The notes beneath the pieces were generated by a model that ran no database searches, had not been told where the DNA came from, and saw only the letters and a program-made list of their open reading frames with translations. From Muribaculaceae bacterium (GTDB taxonomy: Bacteria > Bacteroidota > Bacteroidia > Bacteroidales > Muribaculaceae), in assembly GCA_022509085.1 (NCBI GenBank), contig JAFLTW010000001.1, forward strand, positions 1-64,000: a DNA stretch of 64,000 nucleotides. The letters run 5' to 3'. Both the position numbers and the translations under genes were made by a program. Shown in pieces: positions 25,448 to 33,294 of this stretch. Each line of letters opens with the position of its first letter. Position 1 is the stretch's first letter.

Positions 25448-26278
25448 TTATTTTATCAGCTCATACCAGTATGCTTTCTGCAACTCCTCTTCGTCTCCGT
25501 CGGGGAGGGTAAGGATTGGTGAACCGGAGGAAGGGTCGTCAGGAGAGATAATATAATCATTTCCTTCCCTGCCGTGGAAGATATAACTGACAACGTTGGC
25601 CGATCCTTCCACCGTCATATATCCGTTGATCATCTCATCGGGTATTCCCCCAAGCGAGGGCTTGTCGGAGGCGTGGTTATAGATGGAAAGGCGATAAACG
25701 GGAGCCTCCCGGGTTTCGGTTTTGATGTCGATACGATAGACTTTACCGTCTTCATTGGAAAGAAGCGTGAGAACAGGCTTCCAACCTTGACGAATCTGCT
25801 CGGGCAGACTGTTGGATTCCAGTAGGCTGAGGCTGTCAATCATTGCCTGCTCCTTAGCCGACACATAACCGATATCGTAAATATTTTCACCGATCCAGAG
25901 GTAAGAACCATCTTTCAGGCTGTAGCCCCTCCAACCGTACTCCTGCCAGTCGGCAGGGGAGGAGTCTGTGATGACGTTGCGCAAAGAGTCATCTACAAGA
26001 ACCGGATAATATGCCTTCATCTCATCCTCATTCAGAATGTCTTTAAGGGGATATGGGCGTTGGAGAGGATAGTCCACAACCTTCGCGAAACCTTCGGAAT
26101 CATTTTCATACACGGCTTTCACCACCGATTTGATCACGTCGGGGATAGAGTCGTTACTAAGAATTTTCTCATAGTTGGAGGCATCGCCGTTCTTGTCGGA
26201 AGAACAGGCGCTTACCATACATACGGCCATCAGAGAAGCCATACAGGTCAGGATATATCTTCGATATACTGTCTTCAT
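25448..26278 (-). CDS. Lipoprotein of unknown function
   Basis: A 276-aa protein with signal 'MKTVYRRYILTCMASLMAVC' followed by the lipobox in 'VSACSSD'. The mature part is acidic and shows no catalytic motif I recognise; a C-terminal segment ('GNDYIISPDDPSSGSPILTL') may be beta-rich. It starts 2 bp after the stop of the lysozyme-like gene, so the two are one transcription unit. A role at the cell envelope is the most that can be said. Confidence 0.78.
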   Translation of the reverse strand: MKTVYRRYILTCMASLMAVCMVSACSSDKNGDASNYEKILSNDSIPDVIKSVVKAVYENDSEGFAKVVDYPLQRPYPLKDILNEDEMKAYYPVLVDDSLRNVITDSSPADWQEYGWRGYSLKDGSYLWIGENIYDIGYVSAKEQAMIDSLSLLESNSLPEQIRQGWKPVLTLLSNEDGKVYRIDIKTETREAPVYRLSIYNHASDKPSLGGIPDEMINGYMTVEGSANVVSYIFHGREGNDYIISPDDPSSGSPILTLPDGDEEELQKAYWYELIK

Positions 26279-26280
26279 AT

Positions 26281-26877
26281 TTATTCTTCGGTTTTTACGG
26301 TTTGTGTTTCTTGAATTTCAATGTTGGGGTCGATTGAATTATTAGAGGGGAGTTCCTTGATAAAGAGCGACTCAAATTCCTCGATACGTCGTCGTTTCAA
26401 CTGACTGTTGGTTTTACCCTTATATTTTGAGTAAGAGACGTAGAGGTCGTAGAGGTCGCGTTCACCTTCCTTGAGTTTCTTTGCGACAGTACTTTTAAGG
26501 ACCTTTCCGCTTCCGATATTGTAGGCCAGGACGCCGAGTATAAGGGAGTCGGCACCGTAGGAACGGAAGACGGCACAGTTTTTAAGGAGATCCTTGCGCA
26601 GAATCTCCTCGGCCTTTTCCTGGCTCAGGGCTTTTGTGCGACTGAACGTCTCTCCCGGGAGTACTTTATGGCCGTAACCAACCAGGGGCCAATGTTTAGG
26701 CTGGTGCATACCTTCATATTTCTTTATGATTTGCACGGCTTTCTCGAAATCTGACAAATTTTCATCAATTCCGGGAGTGGCAATCGACATGGCTTGGCAG
26801 AGCATGCGATAGTTGGATCCGGAAACCAATCCGAGCAGCCCAAAAGATGCCAGCCATATATAAACCAATAGTTTCAT
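26281..26877 (-). CDS. GH24-type lysozyme-like protein
   Basis: A 198-aa protein with an N-terminal hydrophobic signal or anchor ('LLVYIWLASFGLLGLVSG'). 'IIKKYEGMHQPKHWPLVGYG' carries the GH24 catalytic Glu and the following beta-hairpin as in phage lysozymes, and 'LGVLAYNIGSGKVLKSTVAK' matches the helical lobe. It probably cuts peptidoglycan in the periplasm. No holin or phage genes are near, so a cell-wall remodelling or domesticated phage role is likely. It is cotranscribed with the lipoprotein gene downstream. Confidence 0.75.
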   Translation of the reverse strand: MKLLVYIWLASFGLLGLVSGSNYRMLCQAMSIATPGIDENLSDFEKAVQIIKKYEGMHQPKHWPLVGYGHKVLPGETFSRTKALSQEKAEEILRKDLLKNCAVFRSYGADSLILGVLAYNIGSGKVLKSTVAKKLKEGERDLYDLYVSYSKYKGKTNSQLKRRRIEEFESLFIKELPSNNSIDPNIEIQETQTVKTEE

Positions 26878-26945
26878 AGTATTAATGATTTCAAATTACA
26901 AAATTAAGTAAAAATGGAGAATCCGGATATAATATTAGGAATAAT

Positions 26946-26976
26946 TTTGTCGGATGGATGAAAAGTATTAAATTTG
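26946..26976 (+). promoter_or_regulatory. Consensus Bacteroidetes promoter of the 122-aa gene
   Basis: TTTG at 26946-26949, then exactly 19 bp, then TAAATTTG at 26969-26976, a full match to the Bacteroidetes -33/-7 consensus. It predicts a start near 26983 and a leader of about 160 nt. Confidence 0.7.
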
Positions 26977-26980
26977 CAGC

Positions 26981-27136
26981 GCTTTTGCGGGGAAACCCGG
27001 AAAGCATTTTCATACATTTTTGAGGAATACAGACAGAGTTGTAAGATCTCCTTTAGTTAATTAAAACTTTATATTCATTGCTGTAAGCCATTGTTGTACA
27101 CAATGGTTAGGCTTGAATTTTAATTAACTAAAAGTC
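26981..27136 (+). ncRNA. Structured 5' leader of the 122-aa gene
   Basis: The leader begins with a hairpin GCTTT-TG-CGGG-GAAA-CCCG-G-AAAGC (26981-27005) capped by a GAAA tetraloop. Further on, TTTAGTTAATTAAAA (27052-27066) pairs perfectly with TTTTAATTAACTAAA (27118-27132) and encloses CCATTGT-TGTAC-ACAATGG. Such a folded leader suggests RNA-level control. It fits no riboswitch class I know. Confidence 0.45.
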
Positions 27137-27143
27137 AAAATGT

Positions 27144-27512
27144 ATGAAAAGAAATTCTAATTCTAATTCCAAGACTCGCAACCGGATATGGGATGAAATT
27201 TCCCTAATCCTGGAGAGTATGAACACAACTCTCAGTTCAGAACTTGTAGCGGAGCGTGCTCGCGCACCCAAAAACTGTTCTTCATGCTGTGGACTCATTA
27301 GGGTCTTCAAAAAGGAGGACCTGCTTAGGCAGTCGCATGAAAATGAATTCAAAGCCATACCCGTAGAAACGTATGCCTTCTATGAAGACACTTTAGTGCC
27401 GGGTCGTCTTGGCTCTGTTGCCATCTATACCGCTACGGCTTACATTCGCAGCCTTATCCTTAAGAGGAAAGGAATTCTCTTCGGCCGCAGAATAAAGTCC
27501 GTCAATCTGTAA
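27144..27512 (+). CDS. Small basic protein of unknown function
   Basis: A 122-aa, Lys/Arg-rich protein with no signal peptide. It holds a Cys group 'NCSSCCGLIRVFKKED' that could bind metal, and ends in a basic segment 'LKRKGILFGRRIKSVNL'. I do not recognise a family. A perfect promoter upstream, a folded leader and a strong terminator downstream support a real transcript; the coding status is less sure. An out-of-frame ATG lies four bases upstream of the start. Confidence 0.5.
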   Translation: MKRNSNSNSKTRNRIWDEISLILESMNTTLSSELVAERARAPKNCSSCCGLIRVFKKEDLLRQSHENEFKAIPVETYAFYEDTLVPGRLGSVAIYTATAYIRSLILKRKGILFGRRIKSVNL

Positions 27513-27565
27513 TGTGGACGCCGTCCCTTCGTTGACGTCATATTCTGATGCAACCCGTTAAAAGA

Positions 27566-27594
27566 GGGAATGGAATATTTGATCTTCCATTCCC
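27566..27594 (+). terminator. Terminator after the 122-aa gene
   Basis: GGGAATGGAA pairs with TTCCATTCCC across a 9-base loop, and the stem can extend as AAAG/CTTT past one mismatch. It is followed by CCTTTTTG. Confidence 0.82.
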
Positions 27595-27680
27595 CCTTTT
27601 TGACGATATTTTTGTTCAAAACTAACAAAAATTGTTCGGGATGCGCCATAAATATAATTTACGGTCAAAGAGACGTGGCC

Positions 27681-28460
27681 TTAGCAGAGGAACTGGAGAT
27701 GGTCAGGATAAACGGGCGTGCCCTCACAGACATAGAGTTCGCTTGCGACACTACGGAGCTCGGAGGCTCCGGAAATACCTTCCGTCACAATTTGACGCAG
27801 GAGGCTCCCACGTAGAGCTTTAAGTCTTTCGGCAGTAGGTGTTTTCAAGACATTACTCTCCCTAACCTCCTGGAAATCTACTTTCCAGACATCGGCAAAC
27901 CGCTTTACCAACTTCCAGTCGACACACTTGGAGGCATCAGCCGGAAGCAGATTGATAATCTCCTTGTCTCCGGAGTCGTTAAGCATCTTCACTAGGGCTT
28001 TTGTAACGTGCAGTTTCCAGAATGTGTTCAAGGGTTTACCAGCCGACGGACCCTCCTCGAGTCGTGTGGTGAAGTCAAGACGATAGGGCTTTACAATATC
28101 TTGCGGTCGCAACCATCCGTAGAGTGAGGAAATGATCCGAACTTGGTTTTCACAACGGGATTTGGCTTCCGGTGAAAGTGTGGCGAAATCAAGTGCTTTA
28201 AAGACAACTCCTGTATAAGCTTCAATGGCCCTGTTGCCAGTAGATTTAAACGTAAACTCGTAGATCATTTTTTGCATCTTGGAGGCGAGAGTGCCGGAAA
28301 GCTTAAGTTGAGCGGTTATCTCACCAACCGTCAAATCTCTCAGGCTCGCCATTATCTCTGAAGCCGTATCTTCAAAACACGGCGTATTCGCCTCCAGCTC
28401 TGCCCGGGTTACTGACCTCTCAGTAGCCATCATCGTCTTAGATTCCGCTATCAGTATCAT
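27681..28460 (-). CDS. yaaA: YaaA-family peroxide stress protein
   Basis: A 259-aa cytoplasmic protein of the YaaA (DUF328) family, which limits damage from iron and hydrogen peroxide in E. coli. It opens with 'MILIAESKTMM' (the usual start is ILLSPAKT) and has the family core 'AYTGVVFKALDF', 'YGWLRPQDIVKPYRLDFTTR' and 'INLLPADASKCVDW'. The exact biochemical role of the family is still unclear. It stands alone, with the MNT/Fic cassette upstream on the same strand. Confidence 0.88.
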   Translation of the reverse strand: MILIAESKTMMATERSVTRAELEANTPCFEDTASEIMASLRDLTVGEITAQLKLSGTLASKMQKMIYEFTFKSTGNRAIEAYTGVVFKALDFATLSPEAKSRCENQVRIISSLYGWLRPQDIVKPYRLDFTTRLEEGPSAGKPLNTFWKLHVTKALVKMLNDSGDKEIINLLPADASKCVDWKLVKRFADVWKVDFQEVRESNVLKTPTAERLKALRGSLLRQIVTEGISGASELRSVASELYVCEGTPVYPDHLQFLC

Positions 28461-28502
28461 AGGTGAGTGTAAAATCTATCTGTAATAAGTTATTCTTAAA
28501 TT

Positions 28503-28655
28503 CTATTTAGCACATTCCACATAAAGATTCATGAAGTTTTCACCGGCAAATAATGGATCGTGCTCGGAGTAAAAGGTTGCGGAGAGATCCACGTCGCTAT
28601 TTCCATCGAAACGGGAAGTCTGAATAGAGCCGAATACACGGCATTTATTTATCAT
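28503..28655 (-). pseudogene. Truncated MNT-type nucleotidyltransferase
   Basis: A 50-aa ORF missing from the track: it starts [16 protein letters not shown] and stops after 'LFAGENFMNLYVECAK'. The nucleotidyltransferase motif GS...SDVD is kept ('VFGSIQ', 'GNSDVDLSATFY'), but the N-terminal helix and the last third are gone compared with the full gene at 29744-30046. Its ATG overlaps the Fic stop (ATGA). It is a diverged, shortened copy of that gene; it may be a remnant, or a tiny expressed protein. Confidence 0.75.
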
Positions 28656-29203
28656 TCAGGTTCGTAGCCTTCGTAGTAGTAGGATTGGTCGATACCATGG
28701 AAGATGACGTCGCGATTATCCGTTTCGGAGGTCAAAGCTGATTCTAACAAAACCCTCAACTCCAAATCATTGATAGGGGAACGCTCCATGGCTTGCATGT
28801 AAGCATCACGAGTTATCTTCTGCCAGTCAATCACTTTGCCTAACGCTTTTCGAAGCATCATGTCAAACCATATTCGGGTAACACGACCATTCCCTTCCAT
28901 GAAAGGATGGGCAATGTTCATCTCAACATATTTGGATATGATTTCCTCAAATGTAGTTTCCGGCATCTTTTCTATTGCGTCAAGGGCCGGGACAAGATAT
29001 AGCGAGTTGGCAAAGCGAAATCCTCCTTTTGATATATTGAGTTTTCTGATTTCTCCGGCAAAAGGGTAGAGTCCATCGAAAAGAGCGTGATGGATTTCTT
29101 GAAGTCCCTTGGTTGTTCCAACTTCAATATCATAAACTCGCCCGGAGGCAAAAAGCTCCTTTGCCTTTTCTATACTGAGTTTGTCTATTTCGTGCCGACT
29201 CAT
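28652..29203 (-). CDS. Fic-domain protein, class III (self-inhibited AMPylase)
   Basis: A 183-aa Fic enzyme that would transfer AMP or another nucleotide part to a protein. The Fic motif '[12 protein letters not shown]' (His99) is complete and the flap is '[20 protein letters not shown]'. The C-terminus '[11 protein letters not shown]' holds the [S/T]xxxE[G/N] inhibitory motif expected of class III Fic proteins, so activity is probably held off in cis. It follows a 73-aa gene and overlaps a truncated MNT gene, within a cassette of small toxin-antitoxin-like genes. Confidence 0.9.
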   Translation of the reverse strand: MSRHEIDKLSIEKAKELFASGRVYDIEVGTTKGLQEIHHALFDGLYPFAGEIRKLNISKGGFRFANSLYLVPALDAIEKMPETTFEEIISKYVEMNIAHPFMEGNGRVTRIWFDMMLRKALGKVIDWQKITRDAYMQAMERSPINDLELRVLLESALTSETDNRDVIFHGIDQSYYYEGYEPE

Positions 29204-29252
29204 CCGATATCTTTTCGATTAAATTCTGCTTTTGGCAAAAACATAGACTTTC

Positions 29253-29474
29253 TTATGCTACTTTGCCTGTTTCAATCTCATTTTTGAGAAATTGGAAGAT
29301 ATATACTGGACCTTCGAAATAGAGACCGCATTCAGGATCATTGAGACGTTCGTAGGTTTGAGATGAATACAATTCATCAAACGCCCGCTTCATATCCCAT
29401 CCGTATTCTTCCATAAGAAGCAAAACGAGATCTGCAGACAAACACTCAATTTGAAATCTAATATCTTTATTCAT
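29253..29474 (-). CDS. Small acidic helical protein in the MNT/Fic cassette
   Basis: A 73-aa acidic protein, predicted helical, with 'VLLLMEEYGWDMKRAFDELY' and 'FEGPVYIFQFLKNEI'. It resembles the small partners commonly found beside DUF3791 or Fic genes in Bacteroidetes, but I cannot name the family. It lies 50 bp after the DUF3791 gene and 49 bp before fic on the same strand. It may be an antitoxin or adaptor; this is inferred only from size and position. Confidence 0.65.
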   Translation of the reverse strand: MNKDIRFQIECLSADLVLLLMEEYGWDMKRAFDELYSSQTYERLNDPECGLYFEGPVYIFQFLKNEIETGKVA

Positions 29475-29523
29475 ACCTTCCTCAACAGTTTAATGGCTTT
29501 TTCAGTTCCGTTGTATTATTTAA

Positions 29524-29751
29524 TCATTTTATCTTACCTCCATTATTAGCACAAAGTGTTTGTAAATCTTCTATGGCATTCTCTATTGAAAGAGTATGTT
29601 CTGCATCATAGCAATCGATAAGGAAATCAACGCCATGATATCGTTTTAAGTATTTATAAGCCTCTATATTGGTAAGCTTGAAATGCTCCCCAAAAGCACT
29701 GATACAAGTAGCCAAATACTCGATCCTGTTAAAAAGGTCCCTCTTATCCAT
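29524..29751 (-). CDS. DUF3791 family small protein
   Basis: A 75-aa protein that fits DUF3791: 'EYLATCISAFGEHFKLTNIE', 'AYKYLKRYHGVDFLIDCYD', then a His and 'LSIENAIEDLQTLCANNGG'. The function is unknown; members often sit in small two- or three-gene units that look like toxin-antitoxin or defence cassettes. It overlaps the end of the MNT gene by 8 bp, so the pair is translationally coupled. Confidence 0.78.
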   Translation of the reverse strand: MDKRDLFNRIEYLATCISAFGEHFKLTNIEAYKYLKRYHGVDFLIDCYDAEHTLSIENAIEDLQTLCANNGGKIK

Positions 29752-30046
29752 AAATTAATTGTTTGGTCTCTTCCAACTCTTCTATAAAATAGGGATTTTT
29801 GAGATTGTCTTCATCCACTAAATCAATCCTCCTCCCCATCAAATCCTCTAAATCTAAATATAGATTTAGAAAATTTTCTCCGGCGACTAGTGGGTCTTCC
29901 TCGGGATAGAAAGTGGCAGAGAAGTCTACGTCGCTTTTTTCATTGAAGCGAGGGGTAAGGATAGAACCAAAAACGCACAGAGTCTTGACCCCATACTTTC
30001 GGCAAAGGGCATAAATCTGCTCCAGGTTATCGGTAATTAAATGCAT
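29744..30046 (-). CDS. MNT-type minimal nucleotidyltransferase
   Basis: A 100-aa protein of the minimal nucleotidyltransferase type, with the active-site motif 'CVFGSILTPRFNEKSDVDFS' (GS then DxD) and a C-terminal helix. MntA-like enzymes AMPylate HEPN toxins to silence them. No HEPN partner is present; the coupled partner is DUF3791, followed by a 73-aa gene and Fic. It is the intact relative of the fragment at 28503-28655 and appears to lead the cassette. Confidence 0.85.
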   Translation of the reverse strand: MHLITDNLEQIYALCRKYGVKTLCVFGSILTPRFNEKSDVDFSATFYPEEDPLVAGENFLNLYLDLEDLMGRRIDLVDEDNLKNPYFIEELEETKQLIYG

Positions 30047-30128
30047 ATCGAAGAATACTCGAGTTAAATATTAAATACAAAAATAAATATTTTCTTTAAA
30101 ATATTGCCCCAAAATGACAGAAATTTCT

Positions 30129-30421
30129 TAATTTTGCATTTGAATCGTAGGTGAAGGACTAAAATCCGGAGATTGCAGAGGCAACAGACGATTCTAAAAT
30201 TTTAAGAAAGGTGTTATTGAAATTTTATCTTTAATCATCAAACTTGGCGGTTTGTAATCCTACAAAGATAAAGTTGGCAATAGCACTACATCAGATGCTT
30301 TGTGCTGAACACTATGCTCAGTATAGCATACCGGTGTGGGGCTATTGTTTTATCCGTAGGAGAGGCACGCCAAGGCCTGATGATTGGATAAAACAGAGAT
30401 ACTTTCCCTACACCTTTTTTA
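30129..30421 (+). ncRNA. Candidate structured RNA or attenuated leader with terminator
   Basis: A -7 box TAATTTTG (30129-30136) predicts a start near 30143. A first domain is closed by GAATCGT/ACGATTC (30142-30148 with 30188-30194) and holds hairpins GGA/TCC and TTGC/GCAA. A second domain can form a long rod: TCCTAC/GTAGGA, GATAAA/TTTATC and CAATAGC/GCTATTG (30258-30284 with 30341-30361). An alternative pairs GTTTTATCC (30347-30355) with GGATAAAAC (30386-30394). A 9-bp stem (30333-30341 with 30406-30414) then runs into six Ts, like an intrinsic terminator. Competing helices before a terminator suggest a riboswitch-like attenuator or a stand-alone ncRNA. No known class was recognised. This accounts for most of the 425-bp gap 30047-30471. 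Confidence 0.5.
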
Positions 30422-30471
30422 TTTCAAAACTTGAAGTTTCGATGAGGGATAAGAAACACTTAATATTTTTT

Positions 30472-30792
30472 ATGGAAAATTCTTGTATGAATTCCGAACA
30501 AGTTTTCTCACCGCAGGGTAATCCGTTCCCGAATCAACAGATTATTATCAATCAATCTGAAAAGAGAGGAAATGGGTTAGGGACAACGGGATTTGTTCTC
30601 GCTCTTTTGGGACTCGTGTTTTGTTGGGTGCCCGTATTAAATTGGATTTTATGGATTCTTGGATTGGTGTTTTCGGCAATAGGAGTTTTTAGAGCTCCAA
30701 GAGGTTTAGCCATCACAGGTTTGGTCCTTTCTTTTATCGGTGTCATATTACTGATAGCATTTGCCGCTGCATTCGTTGCGGCATTTGCATAA
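30472..30792 (+). CDS. Small DUF4190-like membrane protein
   Basis: A 106-aa membrane protein. The track ORF begins at a TTG 228 bp upstream within the structured RNA; the ATG at 30472 (or 30487) is preferred. A polar, Gln/Asn-rich N-terminus is followed by 'GLGTTGFVLALLGLVFCWVP' and two more hydrophobic stretches, as in DUF4190 proteins. The function is unknown. A lipoprotein gene follows 21 bp later and is probably cotranscribed. Confidence 0.7.
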   Translation: MENSCMNSEQVFSPQGNPFPNQQIIINQSEKRGNGLGTTGFVLALLGLVFCWVPVLNWILWILGLVFSAIGVFRAPRGLAITGLVLSFIGVILLIAFAAAFVAAFA

Positions 30793-30813
30793 AATTAATA
30801 AACTTCATAGATT

Positions 30814-31389
30814 ATGAAACAATTAATGCTTTTATCCTTGGTGTGCTTATTCCTTTTCTCTGCCTGCGTGAATTCTGAGAGAAAAGTTGACACTTCAGAT
30901 ACATGTAGTAATAAGAAAGAAAAGGTTGAGGAAAGTAAGGGCAAACTAGAGAAGGATAAAACTACCTGGAGGTACTCAGAGGTAGAAGATGAAATGAGTG
31001 ATAAGCCGATTTATTTTGCTTACATTGAGTCTCTAAATAAAGTGGATTTTGAATTTCCGTACGAAGGTGGGAGCAAGTTAATATTTGTCATTAGAGAAAG
31101 TCCTGAATACGGGCACGATATGTATATTAAGATTTCGAAAGGACAATTTAATACGAATTTTGATGGTGAAAAAATCCAAATGCGATTTGATGATGAAGAA
31201 GCATTTACTGTTAAATGCTTGGAGTCAAACGATATGAGCGGAGACCAACTGTATCTGAGGTCTAGCGATTTTGATAAAATTCTGAAGTTAATTTTAAATT
31301 CGAAAACAATGAAAATTAAAGCAGATTTTTTTGGGGAGGGTTCGAAAACCTTCAAATTCAATATTGAGGGGCTAGAATGGAAACATTAG
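30814..31389 (+). CDS. AT-rich lipoprotein of unknown function
   Basis: A 191-aa protein with signal 'MKQLMLLSLVCLFLFSAC' and lipobox FSAC. A Lys/Glu-rich linker leads to a beta-rich domain ('YFAYIESLNKVDFEFPYEGG', 'DMYIKISKGQFNTNFDG'). No enzyme motif is visible. It follows the DUF4190-like gene and is clearly richer in A/T than the chromosome around the island, which fits horizontal origin. The family was not recognised. Confidence 0.75.
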   Translation: MKQLMLLSLVCLFLFSACVNSERKVDTSDTCSNKKEKVEESKGKLEKDKTTWRYSEVEDEMSDKPIYFAYIESLNKVDFEFPYEGGSKLIFVIRESPEYGHDMYIKISKGQFNTNFDGEKIQMRFDDEEAFTVKCLESNDMSGDQLYLRSSDFDKILKLILNSKTMKIKADFFGEGSKTFKFNIEGLEWKH

Positions 31390-31427
31390 CAAACACATAA
31401 GAAAAACCAATGAAAACATAAAAATTT

Positions 31428-31459
31428 GCCTTCTGAAAATCATCCGATTCTCAGAAGGC
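31428..31459 (+). terminator. Terminator after the lipoprotein gene
   Basis: GCCTTCTGA pairs with TCAGAAGGC around 14 bases that add AATC/GATT pairing, followed by TCTCTTTTC. Confidence 0.75.
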
Positions 31460-31492
31460 TCTCTTTTCGGTGGGTGAGCTAAAGTGAATTAC

Positions 31493-31570
31493 TTAGTGAC
31501 GACCAACCCAGATGCAACCAAGGACAAAGACCCCTAATCCCATAATTAATGCAACTGTCTTCCTATTCAT
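31493..31570 (-). CDS. Possible 25-aa membrane miniprotein
   Basis: An ORF too short for the track, MNRKTVALIMGLGVFVLGC then IWVGRH. It has a basic N-terminus, one hydrophobic span and a Cys after 'VLG' that could be a membrane segment or minimal lipobox. No clear ribosome site precedes it. It lies between the lipoprotein gene and the AAA-ATPase gene. Confidence 0.35.
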   Translation of the reverse strand: MNRKTVALIMGLGVFVLGCIWVGRH

Positions 31571-31626
31571 CTATCAATAAATTAGTTGCTATGTTTCATT
31601 AAGTTCCTCAATAAAATATTCGTATT

Positions 31627-33201
31627 TCATTCCATTACTTGAATCTTGGTGTCGTCCACACGTCTCTTTTCCGTATTGAAATTCATACCGATAAGAAAGA
31701 TCTTTCTTTTGTTATTTTGATATTTCAAATAATATTCCTTTTCATTTATCTGAATAAGGGCCTTTTCGGCAGAAGAATTTATTTTGAACTCGATAATATA
31801 GGTGAAATCTGGAGTCACGATGCTCATATCGATTCTTCCGTCACTGGTTCTGTCTTCCGCTATCACATTAATATTCCTTGAAACGAGCAGTCGCGAGATA
31901 ATATAGATCATGTACTGAAAATGACGCTCCGACTCTACCTTTGGAATCAAATCATATTCTATTCCTGCTGTAATTGCTTTCAAGGTTTCTACAAAAGCAT
32001 TGCAATCCCCCATCAGAAGATATGATTTGAGTTCGTTGATGAGGGATTCAGAATCTAAATCCTTATTGCTGCTGAAAGAGGGCAGAAGGTATTCAAGAAA
32101 GGCATGTTCTACTTCCCGGTTAGGGTAATCCAGAATATACTCCTCAGTGGTTTCGTCGTATGACTTTATGGTAAGATAACCGGTATGATACAGTAGTGCT
32201 ATCGGATCTTCATACTGATTGTCTATTCTTGAAATTCTCCGTTCTGATACTCTTGTTCCCGGAATTCTTTCTATGTTGTATTTTTTAGATAAAAGAGCAT
32301 TTGCGAGCAATGCAGGAGTGCCGGATTGAGACCAATAAGAGCCTATTTTCTGCGAATATAATGCCTTTACCAAAGAATAGGGGTTGTAAATATCCGGACA
32401 GTCTTCATTAAAATGATAACCGTCATAATTCTCTTTTAAGAGCAATACAGCGCCATTGAAATCCGTTTTGTTCCTTTTCGCGAAATCTTCTATACCTTCG
32501 TAAAATGTTTCAGTCAGTTCCTTCTCCGTAATACCACAGACTGCGCCGAAACGAAAATCAAACGAAATATCAGTGATGTTGTTCAGCCCGGAGAAGACAC
32601 TCATCTGACCGAATTTAGTTACACCCGTCAGGAACACTAATTTAAGAAACTCATCAGATGATTTTAATACAGAATAAAAGCCCCTTAAAATATCTCGGTT
32701 AATTTTCATCAATTCCGGATTATCCAGAAGATCTACTACGGGTTTCTCATATTCATCAACCAACACTACCACTTGCCTCCCCGAGACGTGATATGCTTTT
32801 TTTATAAGCCTTGAAAGGCGGCTTTCGATATTCTTCCTGTTACCAGACAATTCCACCCCATATTTGACCTCGTAATCTTCAAGCACTTCATCTAGACGTT
32901 CGTAAATAGATTCCTCACTGCGATAATTCTTGGGTCCCAAATCTATATGGATTACGGGATATTCTTCCCAATTCCAATCGTAAGATGTAATATTCAATCC
33001 TTCAAATAACGCCCTTTCACCACGAAAGAAATATTCCATCGTGGAAAGGAAAAGGCTCTTCCCGAATCTTCTCGGGCGTCCTAAAAAGTAGAATTTACCG
33101 TTTTCTATTAGCGTCTTGATATACGCGGTTTTGTCGATATAATAATATCTATCCTGTCGGATACCCTTGAAGTCAGACAGGCCTAAGGGGTACTTAAGCA
33201 T
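31627..33201 (-). CDS. AAA-ATPase-like protein with C-terminal PDDEXK nuclease domain
   Basis: A 524-aa protein of the AAA-ATPase-like/DUF1703 type that is multicopy in many Bacteroidetes. The start is set at 33201 ('MLKYPLGLSDFKGIRQDRYY'), where the family begins; the track's first 31 residues are not typical. Walker A is 'GRPRRFGKSLFLSTM', Walker B is 'VVVLVDEYEKPV', and the C-terminal PDDEXK-like part has 'GRIDMSIV' and 'YIIEFKINSSAEKAL'. The function is unknown, with mobile or defence-related roles suggested. Confidence 0.88.
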   Translation of the reverse strand: MLKYPLGLSDFKGIRQDRYYYIDKTAYIKTLIENGKFYFLGRPRRFGKSLFLSTMEYFFRGERALFEGLNITSYDWNWEEYPVIHIDLGPKNYRSEESIYERLDEVLEDYEVKYGVELSGNRKNIESRLSRLIKKAYHVSGRQVVVLVDEYEKPVVDLLDNPELMKINRDILRGFYSVLKSSDEFLKLVFLTGVTKFGQMSVFSGLNNITDISFDFRFGAVCGITEKELTETFYEGIEDFAKRNKTDFNGAVLLLKENYDGYHFNEDCPDIYNPYSLVKALYSQKIGSYWSQSGTPALLANALLSKKYNIERIPGTRVSERRISRIDNQYEDPIALLYHTGYLTIKSYDETTEEYILDYPNREVEHAFLEYLLPSFSSNKDLDSESLINELKSYLLMGDCNAFVETLKAITAGIEYDLIPKVESERHFQYMIYIISRLLVSRNINVIAEDRTSDGRIDMSIVTPDFTYIIEFKINSSAEKALIQINEKEYYLKYQNNKRKIFLIGMNFNTEKRRVDDTKIQVME

Positions 33202-33253
33202 TAAGAAAAAATAAATATTAGGGGGATAAAAGAGGAAAAGAGGAGTAAAAAAA

Positions 33254-33294
33254 TTGTGTCGTAATGTCATAATAATATGAGCATTACGACACAA
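33254..33294 (-). terminator. Terminator of ppdK
   Basis: A 13-bp perfect inverted repeat (TTGTGTCGTAATG with CATTACGACACAA) with a 15-base spacer; on the minus strand it is followed by seven Ts. It lies 32 bp after the ppdK stop. Confidence 0.85.

Noticed and set aside
30377-30383. CTGATGA, the hammerhead ribozyme core
   Set aside because: No stem II and GAAA in the right place and no cleavage triplet with stems I and III; the seven bases alone can occur by chance.
30244-30471. N-terminal part of the 182-aa track ORF
   Set aside because: It begins with TTG, lies over the structured RNA and terminator, and has no resemblance to the membrane protein that follows; the ATG at 30472 is used.
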